A program made the translations under genes and the position numbers. The notes under the pieces were generated by a model, which saw only the letters and a list, made by a program, of their open reading frames with translations, was not told the origin of the DNA and did no database searches. A stretch of 64,000 bases of DNA from assembly GCF_900111245.1 (NCBI RefSeq), contig NZ_FOGO01000016.1:62001-126000 (forward strand), in the 5' to 3' direction. The DNA is from Streptomyces qinglanensis (GTDB lineage Bacteria; Actinomycetota; Actinomycetes; Streptomycetales; Streptomycetaceae). Positions 25,720 to 34,900 of the stretch are shown one piece after another (position 1 is the stretch's first letter; each line of letters begins with the position of its first letter).

Positions 25720-27101
25720 GCCTCGGCTCCGATCCTGGTGAGTGTCCGGCGTGCGACCGGTGCGTGGAGCGGGTGGAAGTGCGGGTCGGTCCGCAGAGCG
25801 GCCCGCAGGTCGGTGCGTGCGGCGGCGCGGTCACCGAGGGCGTGGTGGATCATGCCGCGGTGGTAGCGGTAGAGGGCGCTGCGGGTCCCCAGACGCAGGG
25901 CCCGGTCGGCGTGGGAGAGCGCCTCGCGGTCGCGGCCCGCCCGGTGCAGTGCCCAGGCGTAGGCGTCGTGACTGGCGAGGAACGGGCGGCTGCGCACTGC
26001 CCGGCGTCCGAGTTCGACCGCGCGGTCGGCGGCGCCGTGATCGGCTTCGAAGAGCACCGCCTCGGCGTCGTCCCGGACCCCGGCCTGCTGCAGGAGGCGC
26101 TCCTGGGCCCGGTACACGGCGTACTGCTGACGTGCCTTCCCCAGGTTGCCCCGCGCCTGCTGGAGTTCGCCCAGCGCGATCACGTAGGCCGGCTGGGGCA
26201 CGTGGGCGATCGCCTGCTCGAAGTCGTCCACGGCCCCGGCGTGCCGGCCGAGTGCGGTGCGGGCCCGCGCCCGCACTTCGAGGAGACCGGGGTTGTCCGG
26301 AACGCTGCGCAGGCCCGCGTTCGCCTCCCGCAACGCGGAGGAGGGCGCACCGGCCTGCAGCGCCAATTCGGCCAGGTGGTAGCGCGCGAAGGCCGTGTCC
26401 CCGGGGTCGGACGCCGCCTTCAGCGCCCGGCGCATCAAGGCGCGTGCCCGGTCGGTCTCGCCGCGCAGTTCCCACGTGTAGGAGGCGCGCGCGAGCGCGG
26501 GAGTGCCGGGTTGGAGGTCGACCATCTTCTGGACGGCCTCGAAGGATTCCCGGTACCGGCCCAGTTGGGTGTAGGCGTCGCCCAGCACTCCCTGGGCGGC
26601 CGCGTTGGCCGGATTGGTCCGCGCCGCGCGGCGGGCCCAGCGCAGTGCGTCGCGGAACTCGTGGCGTCCAGCCGCCAGCGCCCCCAGTCCCACCTCCGCG
26701 GTGAAGTTGTCCCGCGGCTGCAGGTCCAGTGCTCTGTGCAGGGCCTTCTCGGCCTTCGGGTAGTAGGAAGGATCGGCCGTCGTCTTGGCCTGTTGTACAT
26801 ACTCCAGCCCTAGCTGGGCCCATGCCCGGGGGTTCTTCCCGGTACGGCGGATCTGCTGCCGCAGTCCTTCGATCCGGCGCTGGGCGGCGTCCTCGGACGA
26901 AGCGACTGGGGTGCGTCTCCCGCCCGCCGACGGGTCGGCCCGATCCGGCGCGAGCCCCAGGGCACCGGCCGCGAACAGCGCGGTCCCCAGCGCGAGGACG
27001 GCACCTGTTCTGCGCAGGTGTCTGCGCCGCGCTCGCCGCCCCGCGTCGTGCGCGGCGGGAGGGGTGCGGTCGGCGGGCCGGTGCGGCGGTGCGGTGGTCA
27101 T
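25716..27101 (-). CDS. membrane-anchored tetratricopeptide repeat protein
   Basis: The 461-residue protein has an N-terminal signal anchor (about 29-50, TGAVLALGTALFAAGALGLA) followed by at least eight TPR-like helical pairs (AWAQLGLEYVQQAK, AQGVLGDAYTQLGRYRESF, AVDDFEQAIAHVPQ, ALSHADRALRLGTRSALYRY). It is likely exposed outside the membrane as a scaffold. It starts about 100 bp after the DUF4331 gene and overlaps the transporter gene by the ATGA at 25716-25719, so the transporter is translationally coupled to it. Confidence 0.85.
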   Translation of the reverse strand: MTTAPPHRPADRTPPAAHDAGRRARRRHLRRTGAVLALGTALFAAGALGLAPDRADPSAGGRRTPVASSEDAAQRRIEGLRQQIRRTGKNPRAWAQLGLEYVQQAKTTADPSYYPKAEKALHRALDLQPRDNFTAEVGLGALAAGRHEFRDALRWARRAARTNPANAAAQGVLGDAYTQLGRYRESFEAVQKMVDLQPGTPALARASYTWELRGETDRARALMRRALKAASDPGDTAFARYHLAELALQAGAPSSALREANAGLRSVPDNPGLLEVRARARTALGRHAGAVDDFEQAIAHVPQPAYVIALGELQQARGNLGKARQQYAVYRAQERLLQQAGVRDDAEAVLFEADHGAADRAVELGRRAVRSRPFLASHDAYAWALHRAGRDREALSHADRALRLGTRSALYRYHRGMIHHALGDRAAARTDLRAALRTDPHFHPLHAPVARRTLTRIGAEA

Positions 27102-27200
27102 GGAGCCCCCGGAGGTCGGCTGTGCGGAGAGGGACGGACGGCCCGCGTGTCTCCGGTCGGGTGCCGGATGTCTGCAGGCCGTCCGTGATGAGCGGTCAGG

Positions 27201-28838
27201 TCATGCGGAGGTGCGGTGCCCCCGTCCGGACCCGCGGCGCCGGAGGCGCAGACCGCCGGCGCCCAGCAGCAGCGCGCCGAGCGCGGCGAGCCCGGCCGGA
27301 GCAGCCGCTTCCTGCGGCACGCCCAGGAAGCCCGCCCGGTCGCCCTCGGCGGCGGACTGCCGTGCTCCGCCACCGGAACCGGCGTCGTTCACGCTCTTGG
27401 TGTGCGGCAGCGCCACGTAGGGGAAGGTGTTCCCGAAGGCGCGATCGTTCGCATCCACCCGGTCGCCGTCGGCCAGCGCCTCGACCGGCTTGCCGGTCTG
27501 GGCGGCGCCTTCGACTGCCTGCAAGGAGATGTCGACGACGTCGTCCGTCAGCCTCCTGCCGTTGGGGAAGCCCGCCAGGTCTCCGCCCAGCACCCCGAGG
27601 CGGTCGGGCTTTCCGGCCGGCGCGACGCCCATGTTCAGCCGCAGCTCCTCCGCGGGGACGATCCGGTCCCGGTCGGCGTCCTTGTTGAGGCGGTGGGCGT
27701 TGAGATCGGCTTTGATGGGGCCGCACGCCTTGCAGATGCCGGTCAGGTAGATCTCCGCCAGGTCGTCCCGCGGGGTCTCGGGCGCGGGGACGCCGTAGAC
27801 CTTCTCGATGGTCTTGGGCAGGATCGGGTCGTAGACCTTGTCGACGACCGGCTGTACGGTGCGGTCCTGGTCGGGGGAGATGCTGTTGAAGGCGTCCTTG
27901 TACTTGCGGGGCACCACCACCTCGTTGACCAGGGGGTTGCCCAGCCGGGAGACCTGGCGGTAGCCGTGGTGCCGCTGCGCGTCGCGGCCCTCGAGGACGC
28001 TGGCTCCCTTGCGGTCGGTGGTGGACCACACGCCGATGACGGGGTTGCGCTCGGCGTCGCCTTCCAGCGCCAGGTGCTTCTTGGGCACCTGGACGGCGAG
28101 CGTGTTGACGTTGTAGCCCGCCAGCGTGTCCTTGCCGCGCTCGCTCAGGTCCCCGCCGTAGAGCAGGTCGAAGACCCGGAGGTCGAGGAAGAACGAGTCG
28201 TCGGACTGGCCGCTGAACGCCTTGCCGCCGCCCGGCAGCCGGCGTACGGCCTGGTCGCGGAGTGCGCCGTAGTCCGGCATCGAGGCGGGCCCGACCCGGG
28301 ACGGGGCCACGGGGGCGTTGTGCAGCAGGGTGCGGGTGCGGCCGTCGGCGCGGGTGACGCGCAGGTCGTAGGTCTGCTTGAACAGCAGATCGGGGTCGTC
28401 GAAGCCGGTGACGACGCCCTTGTTGTACAGGAACTGGCTGCCGGCGTTCTTGGTGCGGTTCCGGAAGGTCCAGGTGTACGTGGTGTCCGGGCGGCCGTCG
28501 CCGTCACTGTCGATTTTGATGTTGTAGCGGGCGTCTTCGGCGAACGGGTAGAAGTTCGGCCCGCCGTTCGGTTCCTCGAAGGGGATCCAGTTGGCGACCA
28601 GCGTGACGGTGTCGGGCTTGTCGGGGCTGGTGAACGCGTAGACGTCCGTGTTGTCCGCGCGGGGGTCGCCCGAGATGAGCGGGGCCTCGCGGTGGCTGGA
28701 CGCCGCGCTGGTGCCCGGTGCCAGGCCGGTCACGGCGGCGGCGGTCGCCAGGATGCCGACGCCTGTCGTGACCAGTGCGCGGTCGAACGCCTTCCCGTCG
28801 GGCAGGCGGAACCTGCGGGTCGATGAACGGTTTCTCAT
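27201..28838 (-). CDS. secreted DUF4331 protein
   Basis: The 545-residue exported protein has a signal peptide with a twin-Arg-like start (RRFRLPDGKAFDRALVT, hydrophobic 25-45). The DUF4331 domain contains ASSHREAPLISGDPRADNTD, DVYAFTSPDKPDTVTLVANW, IDSDGDGRPDTTYTWTF (Ca-binding-like) and YNVNTLAVQVPK. A C-terminal hydrophobic segment plus basic tail (GALLLGAGGLRLRRRGSGR) suggests membrane or sorting anchorage. GGAAGGA precedes ATG 28838. First gene of the operon with the TPR protein and metal transporter. Biochemical role unknown. Confidence 0.88.
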   Translation of the reverse strand: MRNRSSTRRFRLPDGKAFDRALVTTGVGILATAAAVTGLAPGTSAASSHREAPLISGDPRADNTDVYAFTSPDKPDTVTLVANWIPFEEPNGGPNFYPFAEDARYNIKIDSDGDGRPDTTYTWTFRNRTKNAGSQFLYNKGVVTGFDDPDLLFKQTYDLRVTRADGRTRTLLHNAPVAPSRVGPASMPDYGALRDQAVRRLPGGGKAFSGQSDDSFFLDLRVFDLLYGGDLSERGKDTLAGYNVNTLAVQVPKKHLALEGDAERNPVIGVWSTTDRKGASVLEGRDAQRHHGYRQVSRLGNPLVNEVVVPRKYKDAFNSISPDQDRTVQPVVDKVYDPILPKTIEKVYGVPAPETPRDDLAEIYLTGICKACGPIKADLNAHRLNKDADRDRIVPAEELRLNMGVAPAGKPDRLGVLGGDLAGFPNGRRLTDDVVDISLQAVEGAAQTGKPVEALADGDRVDANDRAFGNTFPYVALPHTKSVNDAGSGGGARQSAAEGDRAGFLGVPQEAAAPAGLAALGALLLGAGGLRLRRRGSGRGHRTSA

Positions 28839-30088
28839 GAAGGTCCTTCCGGTCGGCCGCCGGTATCGGGTCGAAGGCGTGACTGCTGCCGGCTGATCAG
28901 CCCGGTCAGTACCTCGGTCACGGTGATCCGCTGGGCGGAGAGGTGTCCGCGGAGCCGAATGGCGCGTCGCCCTTCTCGGTGCTCCGCAGGGCAAGCAGAA
29001 GTAGAACATCGAATTGCGCAGTCGCCGGTAATTCGGATCCGTGTGTATCCAGAAGTAAGGGGATGTGCGTCCGGCGGAGTGTGATTGTGCGCGTGGTTCG
29101 GACTGTTGCATATGGTTTGCAATAGGTTTGCACGGGGAGATTGATTCGCAGGTCGGAGAGGGTTCTGCGAGTGTGCGGCGCATTCCTGCGCGCCGCTGGG
29201 AGCCCGTGCCCGCGGGCGGACGATGTCAATGAGGCGGGGTGGGGTTACTGCTTTCGAGTGGTGAGTGTCGGCGCGGCCAATCCGGCGGCGCCACTACCCC
29301 GAACCGGGAGTGACGGGCAGTACGGGCAGTACGGCCGGCCCGGGCGGCGCCGCAGGGTGCTCCGTGGCTGCGACAGGAGGTGGGCGACATGCGGGGTGTC
29401 TCGAGTGCGGCGCCGCTCGGAGGGGTGCTGCTGCCGTGGCCGGCGTCGAGGAGCCCTCCCGGGCTGATGGTGCGTCACCGGGGTGGGGCGCCGTCCTGCG
29501 CCCCGGCCCGGCCGTTGGGTGTGCAGGTTCGATCCGGCGGTGCGGCTCCTCTCCCGCCCCCGGAGTCTTCGACCGCCCCGTCCGCGGCGAAGCCGTGGGT
29601 GCGGGGCTGCGCGTCTCGCGAGAGCGCCGGGGTCCGTGCGGCCGACGGGGCGGATCAGTCGCTGTCGTCGGCCTGGACGGCGCGCGGGGAGGGGCTCGGG
29701 GTTTCGCGGAGCCTGGCGAATGACACGGAGCTCTCGATCAAGTAATTAATCAACGCAAACGAGAGGACACAGTGTAGCGGTCTCGGAATACTGGACAAAC
29801 GGAATGGGTGGCCCGCTCTTGCGGTGGGCTGCTCCCTTTCTGTGCGTGGAAATAATTGCCGGGAAGTGATGCGCTCCGGGCCGGCCAGCGGAAAGCCGGA
29901 CCTCGGGCCGGGCGTGGAACCGGTGTGCGCAGCATCCCGCACGGAGCTGGCCCGCGCGCCGCGACCGTGCCGAGGCCGACCGCGGGCGGATGCGCCGCCC
30001 GGTGCGGCGGGTGCGGCGGGTGCGGACGGCGGGGCCGCCGGGTGGGCCGACCCCCGGACGGCGCTCGGAAGGTCGGTGGTCCCGCTGG
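28839..30088. other. 1.25-kb stretch without recognisable gene
   Basis: Between the divergently placed upstream region of the DUF4331 operon and the YrhK gene no frame shows homology or good codon use. GC drops around 28980-29150 and 29730-29880, typical of promoter regions. The first dip holds the TTGCA repeats listed separately. A rightward open frame at 29265-29723 looks like random GC-rich translation. Confidence 0.5.
29106..29132 (-). promoter_or_regulatory. three TTGCA repeats with 11-bp period
   Basis: TTGCA occurs at 29106-29110, 29117-29121 and 29128-29132, exactly 11 bp apart; on the other strand it is TGCAA, with TGCAAACC twice. Direct repeats on one face of the helix with this period are typical of sites bound by SARP-type regulators. 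They lie about 270 bp before the DUF4331 start, the nearest gene on that side. Confidence 0.35.
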
Positions 30089-30469
30089 TCAGTAGTCCTG
30101 CGAGGACGCCATGTGCGCCGCCTCCGGGCTGCCGCCCACCCGCCGCAGATGGACGTGCCGGCTGAGCCGGATCACCGGCCGGACCAGGAGCTCCACGCTT
30201 CCGATGAGAAAGCACCAGGTGCCCGGCACGGTCCACGCCTCGGAGAAGAACATCACGCTGCCGACGATGAACCAGAGGGCGATGAGGATGTCGTTGACGA
30301 TGCTCGCGGTGGCGTACCGCCGGCGGATCACCAGTTCCTCGTGGCCGATCTGCACGATCAGCGGACGCGGGGACGTCTCGCGGTCCGACGGCCGGGACGT
30401 GCTTCCGAGCCGGTGCGGGCCGGATGCCTCTCCCTCGGCGGGGACACTCGTGGACGTGGACTCGGACAT
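30089..30469 (-). CDS. YrhK-domain membrane protein
   Basis: This is a 126-residue protein. A polar N-terminal 35 residues precede a YrhK domain: IGHEELVIRRRYATASIVND, then two transmembrane helices (ILIALWFIVGSVMFF and TWCFLIGSVELLVRPVI) joined by SEAWTVPG. AGGAGGTG lies 9 bp before ATG 30469. The function of YrhK is unknown. It is divergent from the acyltransferase gene with about 290 bp between them; that gap shows no gene. Confidence 0.8.
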   Translation of the reverse strand: MSESTSTSVPAEGEASGPHRLGSTSRPSDRETSPRPLIVQIGHEELVIRRRYATASIVNDILIALWFIVGSVMFFSEAWTVPGTWCFLIGSVELLVRPVIRLSRHVHLRRVGGSPEAAHMASSQDY

Positions 30470-30758
30470 CTGCGGACACCTCCTGAAACGGGACGGCCGG
30501 GCATCGCCGGACGCCCCGGCGACCGCGCACCACTCGCGCGGAGAATGCTGACGACCCTCTGCGCCCGTACCCGGCACCCGGCTGCCTGAACGTGGCAACT
30601 GCCGCCCACGGCACGCGATCCGGGACCGGTGCAGGAGTTCCGCTGCTGTTCCCCTTCCGTACAGGTCGCGGGCCCGGGCGGCTGGCACGCTCTTGCGGGT
30701 CTGCGCGCCGGTGACCGGTGAGGCAGCACAGGAAATCCTCGTCCTCACAAGGCTGGGC

Positions 30759-31910
30759 ATGTCAACTGATGAAGCTTCCGCGGGTCCGGTGACCCCACCC
30801 GCGAGTCCGGTGGTTCCTTCCGCGGTTCCGGCCGCTGCCGCCGAGTCCGGAGCCGGCGCCGGGCCGGCCGCGTCCGGGCAGGCGCCGCCGGTGCGCCGCG
30901 AGCACCGCTTCGACATCGATCTGCTGCGGGTGATCTGCGCCTGCGCGGTCATCACCGGACACGTCGGCGGCGAGTGCATGCTGGCGGTCGGCAAGAGCGC
31001 GGAGAACGGCCGCGCTGTCTACTGGACGGGCCTCTTCCTGGACTCGGTGACCAGTTGGGCCGTGCCGATGTACTTCGCGATCGCGGGCTGGGCCGTGCTG
31101 GTGGGGGCGCCGCCGCGGAACGGCGGGACGCTGCGCAAGCGTTCACTGCGCATGATCATCCCGGTGGGGATCTGGTCGGCGGTCTACCTGCTGTGGGGAC
31201 GGCTGCGGGACACGAACGGCGGACCGACCTCGAAGCTCGCGCTGGACGCGCTCTTCGGCACCGTCCAACCGGCCTTCCATCTCTGGTACTTCTACGCCCA
31301 CGTGCCGCTCATCCTGATCCTGGGCTTCGTGATGCTGCTCAAGGCCGGCAAGCGCCCCTGGGGCGTGGTGGCCGCACTCGTGGTGATCTCGGCGGGCCCC
31401 ACGGCCTTCAGCGATCTCGCCCGGCTCACCGGCTGGGACGTGCCGCACTTCGGCTGGCAGGTCGGCAGCTACTCACTCGTCTACGCCGTGATCGGAGCCC
31501 TGCTGCTCAGCCTGCCCGCCACCCGGCGCAGGCACCGCGGCTGGTGGCTCGCGGGCACTGTGCCGGCCCTGGGCCTGGTGCTCTGGTCGCAGGACCGCAT
31601 CCACTTCGTGATCCCCAACGCCAGCATCTTCGTCGCCGCGCTCAGCGTCTGCGTGCTGTTCGCCGCCAACGGGGTGCGGATCCCGGAGCGGATGCGTCCG
31701 ACGCTGACCAAGCTGACGGACGCCGGGCTGGGAGCGTTCATGTTCCATGTGCTGCTGCTGAAGACGATCTCGCCCGCGTTCGTCTCCGCCGATCGCGGAT
31801 GGCTGGGCGCGGCCGGGGCCGCGGCCGCGCTGACGGTCCTCACGGTGGTGCCGTCCTTCGGCCTGAGCATGCTGTGGGGGCGGTTCAAGCTGAGGCGCTA
31901 CCTGGGGTAG
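30759..31910 (+). CDS. acyltransferase-3 family membrane protein
   Basis: The 383-residue integral membrane protein has about ten transmembrane segments. RREHRFDIDLLRVICACAVITGHVG supplies the conserved N-terminal Arg and catalytic His of the acyltransferase-3 family (OafA/WecH type). The Pro/Ala-rich first 45 residues are cytoplasmic and poorly conserved, so the ATG at 30759 is a best guess; GTG 30693 is an alternative. It probably acylates a sugar or glycan at the membrane. It faces the glycosyltransferase operon across a shared terminator, so a role in the same surface glycan is plausible. Confidence 0.87.
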   Translation: MSTDEASAGPVTPPASPVVPSAVPAAAAESGAGAGPAASGQAPPVRREHRFDIDLLRVICACAVITGHVGGECMLAVGKSAENGRAVYWTGLFLDSVTSWAVPMYFAIAGWAVLVGAPPRNGGTLRKRSLRMIIPVGIWSAVYLLWGRLRDTNGGPTSKLALDALFGTVQPAFHLWYFYAHVPLILILGFVMLLKAGKRPWGVVAALVVISAGPTAFSDLARLTGWDVPHFGWQVGSYSLVYAVIGALLLSLPATRRRHRGWWLAGTVPALGLVLWSQDRIHFVIPNASIFVAALSVCVLFAANGVRIPERMRPTLTKLTDAGLGAFMFHVLLLKTISPAFVSADRGWLGAAGAAAALTVLTVVPSFGLSMLWGRFKLRRYLG

Positions 31911-31940
31911 GCAGGCGCGACCGCGGGGCGCGGACCGACG

Positions 31941-31986
31941 GAGGGAGGGCCGGTGCCGGACAGCAGTCCGGCACCGGCCCTCCCTC
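31941..31986. terminator. strong bidirectional terminator hairpin
   Basis: A 21-bp perfect stem (31941-31961 and 31966-31986) with a 4-nt AGCA loop lies between the convergent acyltransferase and polysialyltransferase-like genes and can stop both transcripts. Confidence 0.9.
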
Positions 31987-32006
31987 GTGCGTCGGTCCCG
32001 AGCCCG

Positions 32007-33419
32007 TCAGCCCCGGACCGCTGCCTGCGCCGCGCGGATCCGGCGGGCCGCCCAGCGTGCCGACGGGCTGGTCCGCAGCAGCCTGGCCCGGACCGACGTA
32101 CCGCCACCCGGGAGAGCGAGTGCGGTCAGCCGACGGCGCTTGAAGTAGCGCTCGGTGGCCTCACCGAGGTGGTCCTCCAGCCAGGCGGCGGCCTCCTGGC
32201 GCAACTGCGGATGGAGCTTGGCCTGCATGCAGTAGCCCACGGTCCGCACCAGAGCCCCGAGTTCGCCGGCCCGCTCGGCGACGGTGGGGGCGTCCTCCAT
32301 GCGGTCGGCCGGCTCGGGCACCGCGAAGTCGACGATCGTGACGGGCACGCGGTTGCTGTTCTGGTAGGGCGTCAGCCGCTCCAGCAGCGTCTCCGTGCCC
32401 ACCCTGGCGATCGCGATGCCGTAGTAGGCGGCCGCGGTCAGCAGCGCGGTGGAGAAGCAGCCGACGACCAGGGTGGGACGGCAGCGGTCGTACACGGCCT
32501 CGGCCAGCACGGGGCCTTCCAGGACGTGCAGTCGCACTCCCGCCCGGGCGGCTTCCTGCTCCAGGACGCGGGAGTAGCGCGCCGGAGCGGTGGGGTGCGG
32601 CTTGAACACCACACACGAGTGTCCCGCGGCCACCGCCCCGCGCAGCATCCGCGCGTGGAGCTCTTCTTCCTCCTCGGGGGTGAGGATGCCCAGTGCCGCC
32701 AGGTACTGCCCCAGCAGCACGGCGCTCGGGCGGTCCCGTGCGACGCGGGCCAGCTCCGGCTCCCCGGCGGCGGCCTCTCCCAGCTCACCGAGCACCTTCA
32801 GGAACGCCGCATCGGGTACGGCCTCGGGCGGCACGGTGTGTTCCGCCAGCAGCAGCGGGCGCAGGCCGGGCACCAGATCCAGATGCAGCAGCCGCTGGAC
32901 ACGGCAGCCCAGCCACTGGGGGAGCCGCTCCCGGGTGGGTCCGTAGCTCATCAGACCGTCGGCGTACACGTGCACCGCACTGCCGCTGAAGACGGTGGCC
33001 AGCGCTTTGGCCGGGCTGACGTGGACGGATTCCACCACCAGCTCCACCGGCGCGCTCCCCAGCCCCCAGGCGTGCCGGAACATCCGCTCCCACACCGGCG
33101 CCTCGTCCCGCAACGGGGCCCAGGTGCTGGGGTGGTAGGGCTGGATGGCCTCGTTCCAGTCGACGATCTCGTCGAAGCGCGCCGCCAGCCGCTCGAAGCC
33201 GTTCATCGTGGGCAGGCGGGTGGCCGCCTCCGGAGTGGCGGCATTGTTGGAGACCAGCAGGATGCGGCGTGCCGCGTCCTGCTTCCCGAACTGCCCCGCG
33301 TCCACGGAGGCGGCCAGGGTCGCGGCTCCGTAGAGCGTGGAGACCTCGAAGATCTGGACGGGGCGGGCGGACTGCTGGTCGGGGCGGCGCTGCTGCGCCG
33401 TTCCACGGGAATCCGGCAT
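32007..33419 (-). CDS. polysialyltransferase-family-like glycosyltransferase
   Basis: This 470-residue protein has no transmembrane segment. It contains VQIFEVSTLYGAATLAASVD, RRILLVSNNAATPE near the N-terminus, AVHVYADGLMSYGP, and in the C-terminal half CVVFKPHPTAPARYS, VVGCFSTALLTAAAYYGI and RVGTETLLERL. The KPHP and the S/T-rich GCFSTAL loop are features of the GT52/alpha-2,8-polysialyltransferase-type GT-B enzymes that bind CMP-sugars. Streptomycetes carry several with unknown acceptors. It begins 3 bp after the GT2 stop, so both are one operon. Confidence 0.8.
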   Translation of the reverse strand: MPDSRGTAQQRRPDQQSARPVQIFEVSTLYGAATLAASVDAGQFGKQDAARRILLVSNNAATPEAATRLPTMNGFERLAARFDEIVDWNEAIQPYHPSTWAPLRDEAPVWERMFRHAWGLGSAPVELVVESVHVSPAKALATVFSGSAVHVYADGLMSYGPTRERLPQWLGCRVQRLLHLDLVPGLRPLLLAEHTVPPEAVPDAAFLKVLGELGEAAAGEPELARVARDRPSAVLLGQYLAALGILTPEEEEELHARMLRGAVAAGHSCVVFKPHPTAPARYSRVLEQEAARAGVRLHVLEGPVLAEAVYDRCRPTLVVGCFSTALLTAAAYYGIAIARVGTETLLERLTPYQNSNRVPVTIVDFAVPEPADRMEDAPTVAERAGELGALVRTVGYCMQAKLHPQLRQEAAAWLEDHLGEATERYFKRRRLTALALPGGGTSVRARLLRTSPSARWAARRIRAAQAAVRG

Positions 33420-33422
33420 CGG

Positions 33423-34391
33423 TCAGGCCGCCTTTCCGGCCGCCGCGCGCATGCGCTGCAGTCTGTCGGCGCGTTCGTGGTCCATCTCCGCCAGCGTCCG
33501 GTCCAGCACGTCCTGGGGCATGCGCTGCAGCGCGGAGGTCACCCTCTTCTTCAGCTGCCGTGCCACCGGGGCGTGGTAGCGCCGGATGTTGGCCAGGTGG
33601 AAGGCGATGAGCGCGCAGTAGGTCCGCACCGCCTTGGGCAGGAAGCGGTCACCTTCCGGATCGGCGGCCAGGTCGGCGAGGAGCGCGTCGTGGGCGGGGA
33701 TGAAGTCCAGTTGCCGGGCGTCCCGGATCTGGGTGAGCGAGGTGGTCACCCCGCGCCGGTAGAACACCCCGAGCAGGCCCGTGACCGCGAACGAGCGGGC
33801 CGCCAGGTGCAGCCGCCAGGTCCACAGCCGGTCCTCGGCGGTGCGCAGGTCGGCGGCGAAGCGCAGCGCCCCGTCCTCGAACAGGGCGCGGCGGTAGACG
33901 CCGGCCCAGACGAACGGGTAGTCCACCATCGTCTCCGCCTGCGGAGGGGCTATCACATCCCGCGGGTGCAGCACCGCGTCGCGTACCGGTGCCGGGGCGC
34001 GGCGCACGACGCGCTTGGTGCCGGTGCTCTGCACATGGTCGGTGCGCACGAAGTCGCAGTCCAACCGCTCGATGACGCGGACGAGTTCGTCGAGGTGGCC
34101 GGGGCCGTACCAGTCGTCACCGTCCAGGAAGGTCAGGTAGTCGCCGCGGGCCGCCTCGATCCCGGCGTTGCGGCTGCGGGCGATGCCCCGGTTCTCCTCG
34201 TGCCGGATGACGGTGGCGCCGGGGAGGCGCTGCTCCCACCTGTCCAACATCTCCGGGGTGGCGTCCGTGGAGCAGTCGTCGACCAGGATGAACTCCGTTG
34301 TCGGCCCCGCGTTGTTGGCGAGGCTCCTCAGGGTGTCTTCCGCGAATTCCTGCACATTGTGGCACGGCACGATGACGGAGAGTTTGGGCAT
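33423..34391 (-). CDS. family 2 glycosyltransferase
   Basis: The 322-residue GT-A enzyme starts PKLSVIVPCHNVQEFAEDTL, with FILVDDCSTDATPEML (nucleotide-sugar Asp), GIARSRNAGIEAARG and FLDGDDWYG (DXD motif). The C-terminal 100 residues are helical and basic. ATG at 34391 begins the Rossmann strand directly; the upstream in-frame ATG at 34472 adds a non-conserved stretch. No good Shine-Dalgarno is visible. It probably adds a sugar to a surface or secreted glycan together with the downstream polysialyltransferase-like enzyme. Confidence 0.92.
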   Translation of the reverse strand: MPKLSVIVPCHNVQEFAEDTLRSLANNAGPTTEFILVDDCSTDATPEMLDRWEQRLPGATVIRHEENRGIARSRNAGIEAARGDYLTFLDGDDWYGPGHLDELVRVIERLDCDFVRTDHVQSTGTKRVVRRAPAPVRDAVLHPRDVIAPPQAETMVDYPFVWAGVYRRALFEDGALRFAADLRTAEDRLWTWRLHLAARSFAVTGLLGVFYRRGVTTSLTQIRDARQLDFIPAHDALLADLAADPEGDRFLPKAVRTYCALIAFHLANIRRYHAPVARQLKKRVTSALQRMPQDVLDRTLAEMDHERADRLQRMRAAAGKAA

Positions 34392-34900
34392 ATGTAATCC
34401 AGGAGATAGTGCGAAGTGGGCGGGACGGTGAACTGACAGTGAATTCCGGTGGTCGACTGTATGGAAGAACAATGCGGCGGGCCGGTATCCGGATCGGGAT
34501 GCTGCGAGGCGAGCGGATAGGCGGCACAGGCGGTGAGCCTACCCTCCCGGCCAGGGGTTTCTGAAGGTCACGCGCGATTACCGGCGCTTCTGCCCGGGTG
34601 CGGATCCCCACACCGGAAAGGTGTTCGTGCGGCCGGTGAATTCTCGATGGCCGGAATTCTGCTCCGGTCGGAATTCCCGCCGAACAGGGGGCCCGAGCCG
34701 TGCGCCGCTCGGGGCGCGGGGCGGGCGGCGCCGCCGCGCGGGGCCGGGCTGCGCCGCGCCGGGATGCCCGCACTGCCCCGGTCGCCTAGGCTCGAAGCAC
34801 GCGAGGCCGCCCCGACCGCCGACCGGGTGCGCGTCGGGCCGCGGAGTCCGCCGGTGCTCTCCACCGGTGTGCGGCTTCCCCCAGTGAAGGAGCGCGTGCC
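34392..34900. other. intergenic region with divergent promoters
   Basis: No gene is recognised. The left part is less GC-rich and should hold the promoter of the leftward GT2 operon. TAGGCT at about 34789-34794 could be a -10 for the VOC gene. GAATTC occurs four times in this stretch (34440-34675), without clear meaning. Confidence 0.45.

Noticed and set aside
29265-29723. Possible 152-residue gene in the gene-poor stretch
   Set aside because: Gly/Ala/Arg-rich translation without motifs, no clear ribosome site, and better explained as non-coding GC-rich DNA.
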